From contig NZ_AXVD01000010.1 of NCBI RefSeq assembly GCF_000482385.1, forward strand, positions 1 to 64,000: 64,000 nt of DNA. Direction: 5' to 3'. The notes below the pieces were generated by a model. That model was given only the letters and a program-made list of their open reading frames with translations. It was not told where the DNA came from and searched no databases. Source of the stretch: Nocardia sp. CNY236. Lineage in GTDB: Bacteria; Actinomycetota; Actinomycetes; Mycobacteriales; Mycobacteriaceae. The stretch's first letter is position 1. The number at the start of each line of letters is the position of its first letter. Positions 57,960-64,000 of the stretch are shown piece by piece. The position numbers were made by a program, and so were the translations under genes.

Positions 57960-58658
57960 CTATCGCGGAGCGACCGGACCGCTCGTCAGCTGATCGAGGC
58001 GCACCTGCAGCCCGTCGAGGACACGCTCGAGCGCGTACCGGCAGTACTCGCGCCGGGTGGCTTCGCGTTCGGCGTCGGTGGTGAACCGCTCGACCATCTG
58101 TTGCATCTGCTTGGCGCCCGGCCCGGCCGAGGAGTCCGCATCGAGCATGTCCAGCAGCCCGGACAGGCCCGGATCAGCGGCGCCGATCTGCTGGTCGCCG
58201 AGCGCGATGAGGCCGAGGCAGGTGTTGAACGCCACCGAGTAGGCCGCCGCGGATTCCTCGCCCCAGCCGGCTTCGAGCATCAGGGTCACCCCGGCGTCGA
58301 GCACCGGCAACAGCGCCTCGGTCTGCGGACCGTTACGCAGCAACCAGGTGGCGACGCCCGGGTACCCGGAGAGATGGTCGATCATCGACGTCAGCACGCC
58401 GTGCAGCAACTCCCGCCAGTTCGTGGTGTCCAGCTGTAGATCCATCTCGGCGTAGACCCGGTCGACGACCGCCGCGCACACCGCGTCCCGGTCGCCGACG
58501 TGGTGATATATCACCGACAAGGAAGTGTCAAGGCGTGCGGCGACGTCGCGCATACCCCACCCCGCTAGACCGCGCTCGACCGTGAGCGCCTGCGCCGCAT
58601 CGACGATCAGTGCACGCGACAACCCGGTTCGGTACGCCCGTCTGGAACGAGTGGACAT
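57960..58658 (-). CDS. TetR family transcriptional regulator
   Basis: A 232-residue repressor-type protein. The N-terminal helix-turn-helix is GMRDVAARLDTSLSVIYHHV, and the C-terminal helical domain is of TetR_C type. A palindrome centred about 36 bp upstream of the start (58685-58703) is repeated before the MFS exporter and the ABC transport operon, so this protein is the best candidate to bind all three. The likely ligand is the cluster product. ATG 58658 has GAGGGT upstream. Confidence 0.9.
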   Translation of the reverse strand: MSTRSRRAYRTGLSRALIVDAAQALTVERGLAGWGMRDVAARLDTSLSVIYHHVGDRDAVCAAVVDRVYAEMDLQLDTTNWRELLHGVLTSMIDHLSGYPGVATWLLRNGPQTEALLPVLDAGVTLMLEAGWGEESAAAYSVAFNTCLGLIALGDQQIGAADPGLSGLLDMLDADSSAGPGAKQMQQMVERFTTDAEREATRREYCRYALERVLDGLQVRLDQLTSGPVAPR

Positions 58659-58683
58659 CGATGACCCTCAACTACCCGGCAAC

Positions 58684-58704
58684 GATTGGAACACTGACCC
58701 AATC
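58684..58704. promoter_or_regulatory. TetR-type operator, copy 3 (TetR gene)
   Basis: Perfect arms GATTGG and CCAATC flank a 9-bp spacer; the core is ATTGGAACACTGACCCAAT. It matches the minus-strand core at 23183-23205 in 15 of 19 positions. It lies 26 bp upstream of the TetR start, as expected for autoregulation. Confidence 0.72.
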
Positions 58705-58833
58705 ATAGGTCGCACCGGTAGCGGGCTCGTCGCGCCGCCGACAGGACGCGACGCGGCGTGACCGCTGTCGGCAGGGTCGCACAGGGAGCTTCGCCCGCTG
58801 CCGTCGCTCGAATTACTTTCGTATTCTTCGGCA

Positions 58834-60123
58834 ATGGGACATTTTATTCTCGGCTGCTCACCGATTGTCGGACATCTGGCCCCGCTTGTGCCCATCGGAA
58901 CCGAACTCGTGCGCCGTGGTCATCGCGTACGAGTTCTCACCGGAAGCAGGTTTTCGGAGCAAGTCACCAGTGCCGGACTGGAGCATGTGGCATTGCCGTC
59001 CGAATGCGACTTCGACGCGAGTGATCTCGATACCGCATTTCCGGATCGAACAACCAAAAAGGGCATCGCGCAGCTGCGCTACGACATCAACGCGCTTTTC
59101 GCGGACCCGATGCCGCACCAGTACCGGGCGATCCGCGCACTGCTGGCCGAAGACACTGTCGACGCCGTACTGGTCGACTCCGCCTTCTGCGGTGTGCTCC
59201 CGCTGGCCCTGCAACCGAGGGACCGGCGACCGGCGGTCTACACCGCCGGTGTGGTGCCGGTCTACGTCTCCAGCAGACATACGCCACCGATCGGGCTCGG
59301 CTTGCAGCCGGGCGGTACCCCGCTCAGCCGATTCCGGGACGCCCTGCTCAACACCCTGGTCCGCCGGGTGGTATTCGCACCCTGCCATCAGGTCTTCGCC
59401 GAGCGGCTGCGCGAGGCCGGCGGCGCCGAGCTGCCGGTGTACTTCATGGACGGGTCGACCCGCACCGACGGCATACTGCAGCTGACCTGCCCGTCGTTCG
59501 AGTTTCCCCGCCCCGACCTGCGCGACGGGCTGATCAGCTTCGTCGGACCCGTACTCCCACCGCCCCCACCGGTATTCGAGCCGCCAGCCTGGTGGCCGGA
59601 ACTGGATTCCGGGAAGCCGGTGGTACTGGTGACCCAGGGCACCGTCGACAACAACGACTCCTCGCGGCTGCTGCTGCCGACTCTGCGCGCGCTCGCCGAA
59701 GCCGATGTCCTCACCGTCGCGACCACCGGCGGCAAGCCACTGACCGGCGAGGTCCCCGCCAATGCCCGTGTCGCGGAGTTCATTCCGTACGCTCATCTGC
59801 TGCCGAAGGTCGACGTGATGGTCTCCAACGGCGGCTACGGCGGAATCCACTTCGCGCTGTCCAACGGGGTCCCGCTGGTCGTCGGCGGGGACAGCGAAGG
59901 CAAGCAGGATGCCGCCGCGCTCGTGGCCTGGTCGGGAACCGGGATCAATCTGCGCACCGGATCGCCGAAAGAGCGGGCAATCCGCAAGGCCGTCGATCAG
60001 GTGCTCGGCACTCCGTCCTATCGGGCCAGGGCCCGTGCGCTCCAGCACGAACTCGAAGGCCTTTCCGCCGTAGCCACCGTCGCCGACCGCATGGAAGCGT
60101 CGATGCGCGAAGCGAGGTCGTGA
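58834..60123 (+). CDS. Glycosyltransferase, GT1/MGT family
   Basis: A 429-residue GT-B enzyme of the UGT/macrolide glycosyltransferase type. The N-terminal HFILGCSPIVGHLAPLVPIG is the acceptor-side start. The donor-binding C-terminus has VTQGTVDNNDSS, then VDVMVSNGGYGGIHFALSNG and VPLVVGGDSEGKQDAA. It is the only glycosyltransferase in the window, so it should transfer the branched deoxysugar made by the five sugar genes. ATG 58834 has no ribosome site. A TATTCT box ends 6 bases before it, so the message may be leaderless. It is transcribed divergently from the TetR gene. Confidence 0.92.
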   Translation: MGHFILGCSPIVGHLAPLVPIGTELVRRGHRVRVLTGSRFSEQVTSAGLEHVALPSECDFDASDLDTAFPDRTTKKGIAQLRYDINALFADPMPHQYRAIRALLAEDTVDAVLVDSAFCGVLPLALQPRDRRPAVYTAGVVPVYVSSRHTPPIGLGLQPGGTPLSRFRDALLNTLVRRVVFAPCHQVFAERLREAGGAELPVYFMDGSTRTDGILQLTCPSFEFPRPDLRDGLISFVGPVLPPPPPVFEPPAWWPELDSGKPVVLVTQGTVDNNDSSRLLLPTLRALAEADVLTVATTGGKPLTGEVPANARVAEFIPYAHLLPKVDVMVSNGGYGGIHFALSNGVPLVVGGDSEGKQDAAALVAWSGTGINLRTGSPKERAIRKAVDQVLGTPSYRARARALQHELEGLSAVATVADRMEASMREARS

Positions 60124-60140
60124 GCACGCTGTCCGGGACA

Positions 60141-60191
60141 GACGACAGGCCGGGTGTGATCCGCGAACGCGGTCACACCCGGCCTGTCGTC
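60141..60191. terminator. Strong bidirectional terminator
   Basis: A perfect 19-bp stem (GACGACAGGCCGGGTGTGA and its complement) has a 13-base loop that can itself pair CCGC with GCGG. It lies exactly between the convergent glycosyltransferase (stop 60123) and carbamoyltransferase (stop 60197) genes. Confidence 0.88.
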
Positions 60192-60196
60192 CGGTG

Positions 60197-61987
60197 CTAG
60201 TTCGCGGTCTTGCGCAGCAGCAGCCGACCCAGCACGAGGTAGTCGATCTCGGTGCCGAGGAAGCAACTGATGGCATCGGTCGGCGAGCACACAATCGGCT
60301 CACCGGCGACGTTGAACGATGTGTTGATCAGGCACGCGATCCCGGTGGCCTGCTCGACCTCCCGCAGCAACTCGGCGACGAGCGGGTTCTGCTCGTCGTT
60401 GACCGTCTGCACCCGCGAGGTGCCGTCGACGTGACAGGCGCCGGGGATCTTGTCCACGAATTCCTGGCGAAGCGGGACAACGAAGGTCATGTACGGCGAG
60501 GTCGGCAACTTGCCCATCTCGAACAGCTTGTCCGCCGACGATTCCAGCACCATCGGGGCGAAGGGCCGGAAGGGTTCCCGGTGCTTGACCCGCAGGTTGA
60601 TGATGTCCTTGATGTCGTCGAACATCGGGTTGGCCAGGATGCTGCGCGCACCGAGCGCCCTTGGGCCGTACTCGGCGGCACCCTGGAACCAGCCGATGAC
60701 GACTTTTTCCGACAGCAGCGTCGCTGTGGTCGACGCGACGGCACCCGGCTCGATCTCGGTCACGCTGATCCGGTCCGTGAAGGGCTTGGTCGCCTCGATC
60801 ATCTCCTCGTGGGTATACTCCGGCCCGAGGTAGGTCCCGGTGGCCTGGGGCGTGACCTTTCCATACCGCTGGCCGACGAAGGCCGCCGCGCCGATGGCCA
60901 GGCCGCTGTCGCTGGCGCCGTAGCTGACATCCACGCGGTCGAATCCGTTGTTCTCCAGCAGCTTCGTATTGTTGACGCAGTTCAGCGCGACGCCGCCCTC
61001 GACGATCAGGTTCGGCAACTGGGCGGCCGCGGCCAAGGTGGCGACCTGGTGCCGGGTCGCGATCTCGGTCAGGTCCTGCGCCGCCCGGGCCACCCTGGCA
61101 CGGTACTCGAAGGTCTCCCGAATGCTGTCGTCGCCACCGAAGACGCCGTCGAAGTAGTCGCGGTACGGGTGCTCACCGCGGGCGTTGTCGGTAGTGACGG
61201 CGAACTCGATCTTCCCGTCATCGTGCAGGGTGACCAGGCGGTCGATGAGGGCGCGGTCGGTGGGCTCCGGGCAGTACGCCGACAACCCCATGACCTTGTA
61301 CTCGTCGTTGTTCGGCAGGAAGCCGAGGTAGCGGGTGATGTTGTTGTAGAACAGGCCGACGGAGTTCGAGCTGTCCATCGTCATCTGGTCGAAGAGCGTG
61401 ATCTCACCGCCGACGATCTGGCCCGCGATCGCCGATTCGCGCTCGCCACGCCCGTCGCTGACGAAGAACGCCGCGTCGCCTCCGCCGCGTATCTGGTACC
61501 CGCACATCAGATGTGCCAGGTGGTGCGGCACCAGGATCAGCTTCTCGGCGGGCACGTCGAAGCCCGTCCGCGCGCGGAAGTCCTCGGCGATCGACTCCGG
61601 CGCGAGCAGCTTCGAGTAGAGCTCGCCGATCTCCGCGGTCAGCGCGAAGCCGATTGTCGGGTTCGGCGACATGGTGAAGATGTCGAGTACCAGCGACCTG
61701 ATCACCTCGTCGGTGACCGCCCACGGGAACGCAAAGTAATCCACGTCGGCCAGCCCGATGCCTGCCTTCGCCAGGCACCACTCGATGGCGCCGACCGGGA
61801 ATTGCGAGGTCTTCTTCTCGCGGTTGAGCCGCTCTTCCTCGACTGCCGCGACGACCTTTCCGTCGAAGATGACGGCCGCCGCGGCGTCATGGCCGAGCAC
61901 ATTATAGCGGTCGATATCCTGCGTGCCGTGGTCAGAAATTCTGATATCCCGACTGTGGGTGAATCCATTGTAACCCAGGACGATCAT
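60197..61987 (-). CDS. O-carbamoyltransferase (NodU/TobZ/NovN family)
   Basis: A 596-residue enzyme that makes carbamoyl-AMP from carbamoyl phosphate and ATP and moves the carbamoyl to a hydroxyl, often on a sugar. The N-terminal Kae1-like part has the metal-binding VPHHLAHLMCGY (HxxxH), VSDGRGERES and NNDEYKVMGLSAY. Later come VEGGVALNCVNNTKLL and the C-terminal GWFQGAAEYGPRALGARSIL, HREPFRPFAP and INTSFNVAGEPIV. The length fits the family. ATG 61987 follows AGGAGAG. It probably decorates the deoxysugar or the aglycone. Confidence 0.94.
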   Translation of the reverse strand: MIVLGYNGFTHSRDIRISDHGTQDIDRYNVLGHDAAAAVIFDGKVVAAVEEERLNREKKTSQFPVGAIEWCLAKAGIGLADVDYFAFPWAVTDEVIRSLVLDIFTMSPNPTIGFALTAEIGELYSKLLAPESIAEDFRARTGFDVPAEKLILVPHHLAHLMCGYQIRGGGDAAFFVSDGRGERESAIAGQIVGGEITLFDQMTMDSSNSVGLFYNNITRYLGFLPNNDEYKVMGLSAYCPEPTDRALIDRLVTLHDDGKIEFAVTTDNARGEHPYRDYFDGVFGGDDSIRETFEYRARVARAAQDLTEIATRHQVATLAAAAQLPNLIVEGGVALNCVNNTKLLENNGFDRVDVSYGASDSGLAIGAAAFVGQRYGKVTPQATGTYLGPEYTHEEMIEATKPFTDRISVTEIEPGAVASTTATLLSEKVVIGWFQGAAEYGPRALGARSILANPMFDDIKDIINLRVKHREPFRPFAPMVLESSADKLFEMGKLPTSPYMTFVVPLRQEFVDKIPGACHVDGTSRVQTVNDEQNPLVAELLREVEQATGIACLINTSFNVAGEPIVCSPTDAISCFLGTEIDYLVLGRLLLRKTAN

Positions 61988-62074
61988 CGAAAACTCTCCT
62001 ACATACTCTGCTGCTGATGCTGAAACTGATTACGGCGCAATCACATACGGATGACGCTTTTCTGAACTACCCGA

Positions 62075-62503
62075 TCACCGCTCGGCGGGCAATGCGTGCG
62101 GCCGCCCGAACCGACCGTCGTGATAAATCAGCGGGTCGAATTCCCCGTCGCCGCCGGCGATGACGCTACGCACCATTCCCACGACGATGAAGTGGTCGCC
62201 GACCGGAAGGAGGCGCGCGACATCGGCATGGAGGACCAGTGGCGTACCCGCCAGGATAGGTGATCCGGTTTCACCTGTGCGCCAACAGAAGCAGTCGGCG
62301 TAGCGGTCGGCGGCCGCACCCGAGAACTGCCGAGCCAGCGCCTCCTGATGGGCACCGAGAACGTGCGCGGCGATGGGGCCGGCTGCCCGGATCGCCGCGA
62401 TACTTGATGAATAGTTAGAGATATTGAAAGAAACCCGCGGCGGCCGTATCGATACCGCGGTAAATGAACCCGCGGTGAATCCCACCGGACCGTCGCCGGA
62501 CAT
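62075..62503 (-). CDS. Flavin reductase-like protein, N-terminally shortened by an in-frame stop
   Basis: A 142-residue open frame with the body of an FMN-dependent flavin reductase: DGPVGFTAGSFTAVSIRPP, RVSFNISNYSS, PVGDHFIVVGMV (GDH motif) and DPLIYHDGRFGRPHAL. Such enzymes feed reduced flavin to two-component monooxygenases. From ATG 62503 the protein lacks the usual ~30 N-terminal residues. Those residues are encoded just upstream in the same frame, but a TGA separates them. The reductase may be inactive, may start internally at ATG 62503, or may depend on read-through. It is the natural partner for the acyl-CoA-dehydrogenase-fold flavoprotein at 20181. Confidence 0.75.
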   Translation of the reverse strand: MSGDGPVGFTAGSFTAVSIRPPRVSFNISNYSSSIAAIRAAGPIAAHVLGAHQEALARQFSGAAADRYADCFCWRTGETGSPILAGTPLVLHADVARLLPVGDHFIVVGMVRSVIAGGDGEFDPLIYHDGRFGRPHALPAER

Positions 62504-62602
62504 CGTGGTGATAATGGTGACGCCCGCGGAGTGTCAGCGCATAGCCCGCCGGAAGCTATCGGCCAGCGGCTCAGCATGATCGATCCTGAAAACCGTACTC
62601 AA
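62504..62602 (-). pseudogene. N-terminal part of the flavin reductase, ending in TGA
   Basis: From TTG 62602, preceded by GGAGGG, the frame reads MSTVFRIDHAEPLADSFRRA then MR and a TGA at 62534-62536. It then continues in frame as HSAGVTIITT into the flavin reductase. Family members usually have an arginine at this point (AMRRxxAGVTIIT), so a CGA-to-TGA change explains the stop. The ribosome site and family-like residues show that this was the original start. Confidence 0.72.
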
Positions 62603-62705
62603 TTTCAATGACCCTCCCTCACGCGCAGCCCGTTTCACCGAGCCAGATCAAGCATGCACAACCGTTTCCGGCTGGACAAGGGAGGGTCAGGCGAATTGCG
62701 GCGCG

Positions 62706-63362
62706 CTAATGCGAGGTTGCGCCGGGTGCGGCGATGAGCCCGACGGCGACAGCCCGATGCACCGCATCGATCCGGGAGCGGGCTTTCAGTTTCTTGTATA
62801 TCCTGGTCAGATGCCGTTTGACGGTGGACTCGCTGATATACAGCTGCGCCGCAATCTCGGAGTTCCCGAGCGCGTGGGACACCAGCTTGAGTATCTCCAG
62901 TTCGCGCATCGACAGAGTCGGGCCCTCGGTCGCGCGCGAGCTCGGCACAGCCGACCTCGGCACGTAGCACATCACCATGTGATCGTCGCCGACGACGGAG
63001 CGGATGCCGACGCACAGCTCTTCACGGCCGGAGGTTTTTGCGACGTAGGCCGAGGCGCCCGCCGAGGTCAGCTCCCGCACCAGATCGCTGCTGGCGTGCA
63101 TCGACAGAACGACGATGCGGGTGCACGGCGAGACACTCTGCACCCGTCGGATCGTCGGCACGGGGCCCTCACCGGGCATTTCCACATCGAGAAGCAGGAC
63201 CTCGGGCTGGTGCTCGGCGGCCAGTTCCACCGCCTCGCTACCGCTTGCGCAGTCTCCCACCATGACGAAATCGTCCTCCGCCGCCAAGATCTGGCAGACG
63301 CCGTGCCGAAACAGCGTGTGGTCGTCTGCGATCACGATCCGATGCTGCCCAGGCTTGGCCAT
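62706..63362 (-). CDS. Response regulator, NarL/LuxR family
   Basis: A 218-residue two-component regulator. The receiver domain has acidic residues IADDHTLFRHG, the phospho-acceptor LLLDVEMPGEG, and the threonine/serine and lysine positions VVLSMHAS and VAKTS. The C-terminal LuxR helix-turn-helix has LSMRELEILKLVSHALGNSE and SESTVKRHLTRIYKKLKAR. The start is ATG 63362 with GGGGGGA. It lies 17 bp after the kinase stop and is surely its partner. It may control the adjacent cluster, but nothing in the sequence proves that. Confidence 0.92.
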   Translation of the reverse strand: MAKPGQHRIVIADDHTLFRHGVCQILAAEDDFVMVGDCASGSEAVELAAEHQPEVLLLDVEMPGEGPVPTIRRVQSVSPCTRIVVLSMHASSDLVRELTSAGASAYVAKTSGREELCVGIRSVVGDDHMVMCYVPRSAVPSSRATEGPTLSMRELEILKLVSHALGNSEIAAQLYISESTVKRHLTRIYKKLKARSRIDAVHRAVAVGLIAAPGATSH

Positions 63363-63379
63363 AATTCCCCCCACGTAGA

Positions 63380-64000
63380 CTACAACCGGACCTGTGCGGT
63401 GATCCTGGTCCCCAAGCCAGGCGAGCTGACGATCTTCAACGTGCCGCCGAGGATCTCCATCCGTTCCCGCATGGAGGTCAGTCCGCTGCGAGTGCCGCGC
63501 TCGTCGTTCGCTTCCTTCTCTGGGTCAAATCCTTCACCGAAGTCCTCGACCACGGCTTCGAAAACGCTGTCCGACATGACCACGTGGGCCAGGATCTCGC
63601 CGGACCGCGAATGTATCACCGCGTTGCGGATCGCCTCGCGGACAACGAAATACAATTCGTCGCGCACCTCGAGCGCGATCGATTCCAGATCGCCGTCGAT
63701 TCCCACCCGGATGTCGGTGCCCTTGACTGCCACGGTGTCGGCGTACCGGTGCAGGGCGACGCCGAAACCGTCCCTCGTCGGTGTCCGGCGCAGATCGCCC
63801 GCCAGTTCCCTGACGATGACCAGCGCCTCGACCAGGGATTCGCGCAGGGTTTCCAGCCGATCGTCGGCGCGGTCACCGTCACGCCGCGACAGGTCGATCG
63901 ACCGCAGATCCAGCTGCTGCATGCCCACCGCGATCGTATGGGCGACCTGATCGTGGAGTTCGCGCGCGATCCGTCGACGCTCCATGAAGTGTGACTCATA
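63380..64000 (-). CDS. Sensor histidine kinase, NarL-type (partial, runs off right edge)
   Basis: The frame is open to the end of the window, so only the C-terminal 206 residues are seen. The HisKA_3 phospho-acceptor is ERRRIARELHDQVAHTI. The ATPase part has VVREAIRNAVIHS (N box), VVEDFGEGFD (G1 box) and SGLTSMRERMEILGGTLKIV, then SSPGLGTRITAQV. The sensor domain lies outside. It is co-transcribed with the response regulator. Confidence 0.9.
   Translation of the reverse strand, partial: YESHFMERRRIARELHDQVAHTIAVGMQQLDLRSIDLSRRDGDRADDRLETLRESLVEALVIVRELAGDLRRTPTRDGFGVALHRYADTVAVKGTDIRVGIDGDLESIALEVRDELYFVVREAIRNAVIHSRSGEILAHVVMSDSVFEAVVEDFGEGFDPEKEANDERGTRSGLTSMRERMEILGGTLKIVSSPGLGTRITAQVRL

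Overview
The window is high-GC actinobacterial DNA. It most likely comes from Nocardia or a close mycolic-acid relative. The reasons are the codon usage, the SCO5389-family protein, the FadD-type ligase and nitronate monooxygenase neighbourhood, NRPSs with arginine-rich leaders, and a yersiniabactin/pyochelin-like metallophore locus. Genus is inferred from style, not from a marker gene.

Left part (1-18.4 kb). A first NRPS locus runs off the left edge on the minus strand. It holds an A-T-C-A-T-C protein with a broken terminal A domain (1488-8846), followed by a protein that starts with a complete A domain (1-1293, partial). A helix-turn-helix regulator (9139-10125) lies just upstream. Housekeeping-like genes follow: M23 peptidase, nitronate monooxygenase, SCO5389-family protein, acyl-CoA ligase and a Baeyer-Villiger-type monooxygenase. 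Next come a tRNA-Arg(CCT) at 17212-17284, a decayed tyrosine integrase, and a small hypothetical gene.

Right part (18.4-62.6 kb). This is one large biosynthetic cluster, nearly all on the minus strand. The core runs from a StrR-type activator (48537-49499) through an NRPS with order ArCP-Cy-A(Cys)-T-Cy-A(Cys, methyltransferase-like insert)-T, then an NRPS with order docking-Cy-A(Cys)-T-degenerate TE. It continues through a saccharopine-dehydrogenase-like reductase, type II thioesterase, isochorismate synthase, an aryl-acid AMP ligase, two SDRs, a rhodanese-like protein without catalytic Cys and a WS/DGAT-type acyltransferase. It ends with a complete set of five genes matching the dTDP-(epi)vancosamine pathway (2,3-dehydratase, 3-aminotransferase, epimerase, 4-ketoreductase, 3-C-methyltransferase). 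An MFS exporter, an acyl-CoA-dehydrogenase-fold flavoprotein, an alpha-oxoamine synthase and a shrunken acyl-CoA dehydrogenase follow in the same orientation. Upstream of the StrR gene lie a YbtX-like MFS protein and two YbtP/YbtQ-like ABC proteins. Beyond them are a second aryl-acid ligase with a 2,3-dihydroxybenzoate (DHB) pocket, DHB dehydrogenase, isochorismatase, a TetR regulator, a glycosyltransferase, a carbamoyltransferase and a flavin reductase. The flavin reductase has an in-frame stop in its N-terminal region.

Taken together, the cluster should make an aryl-capped, three-cysteine thiazoline-type metallophore. It also carries the genes to decorate a product with a branched amino (possibly N-oxidised) deoxysugar and a carbamoyl group. 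I know of no described compound with that combination. A shared 19-bp operator lies upstream of the TetR gene, the ABC pair and the MFS exporter, tying the export genes into one regulon. The right edge holds a NarL/LuxR-type response regulator and the end of its histidine kinase.
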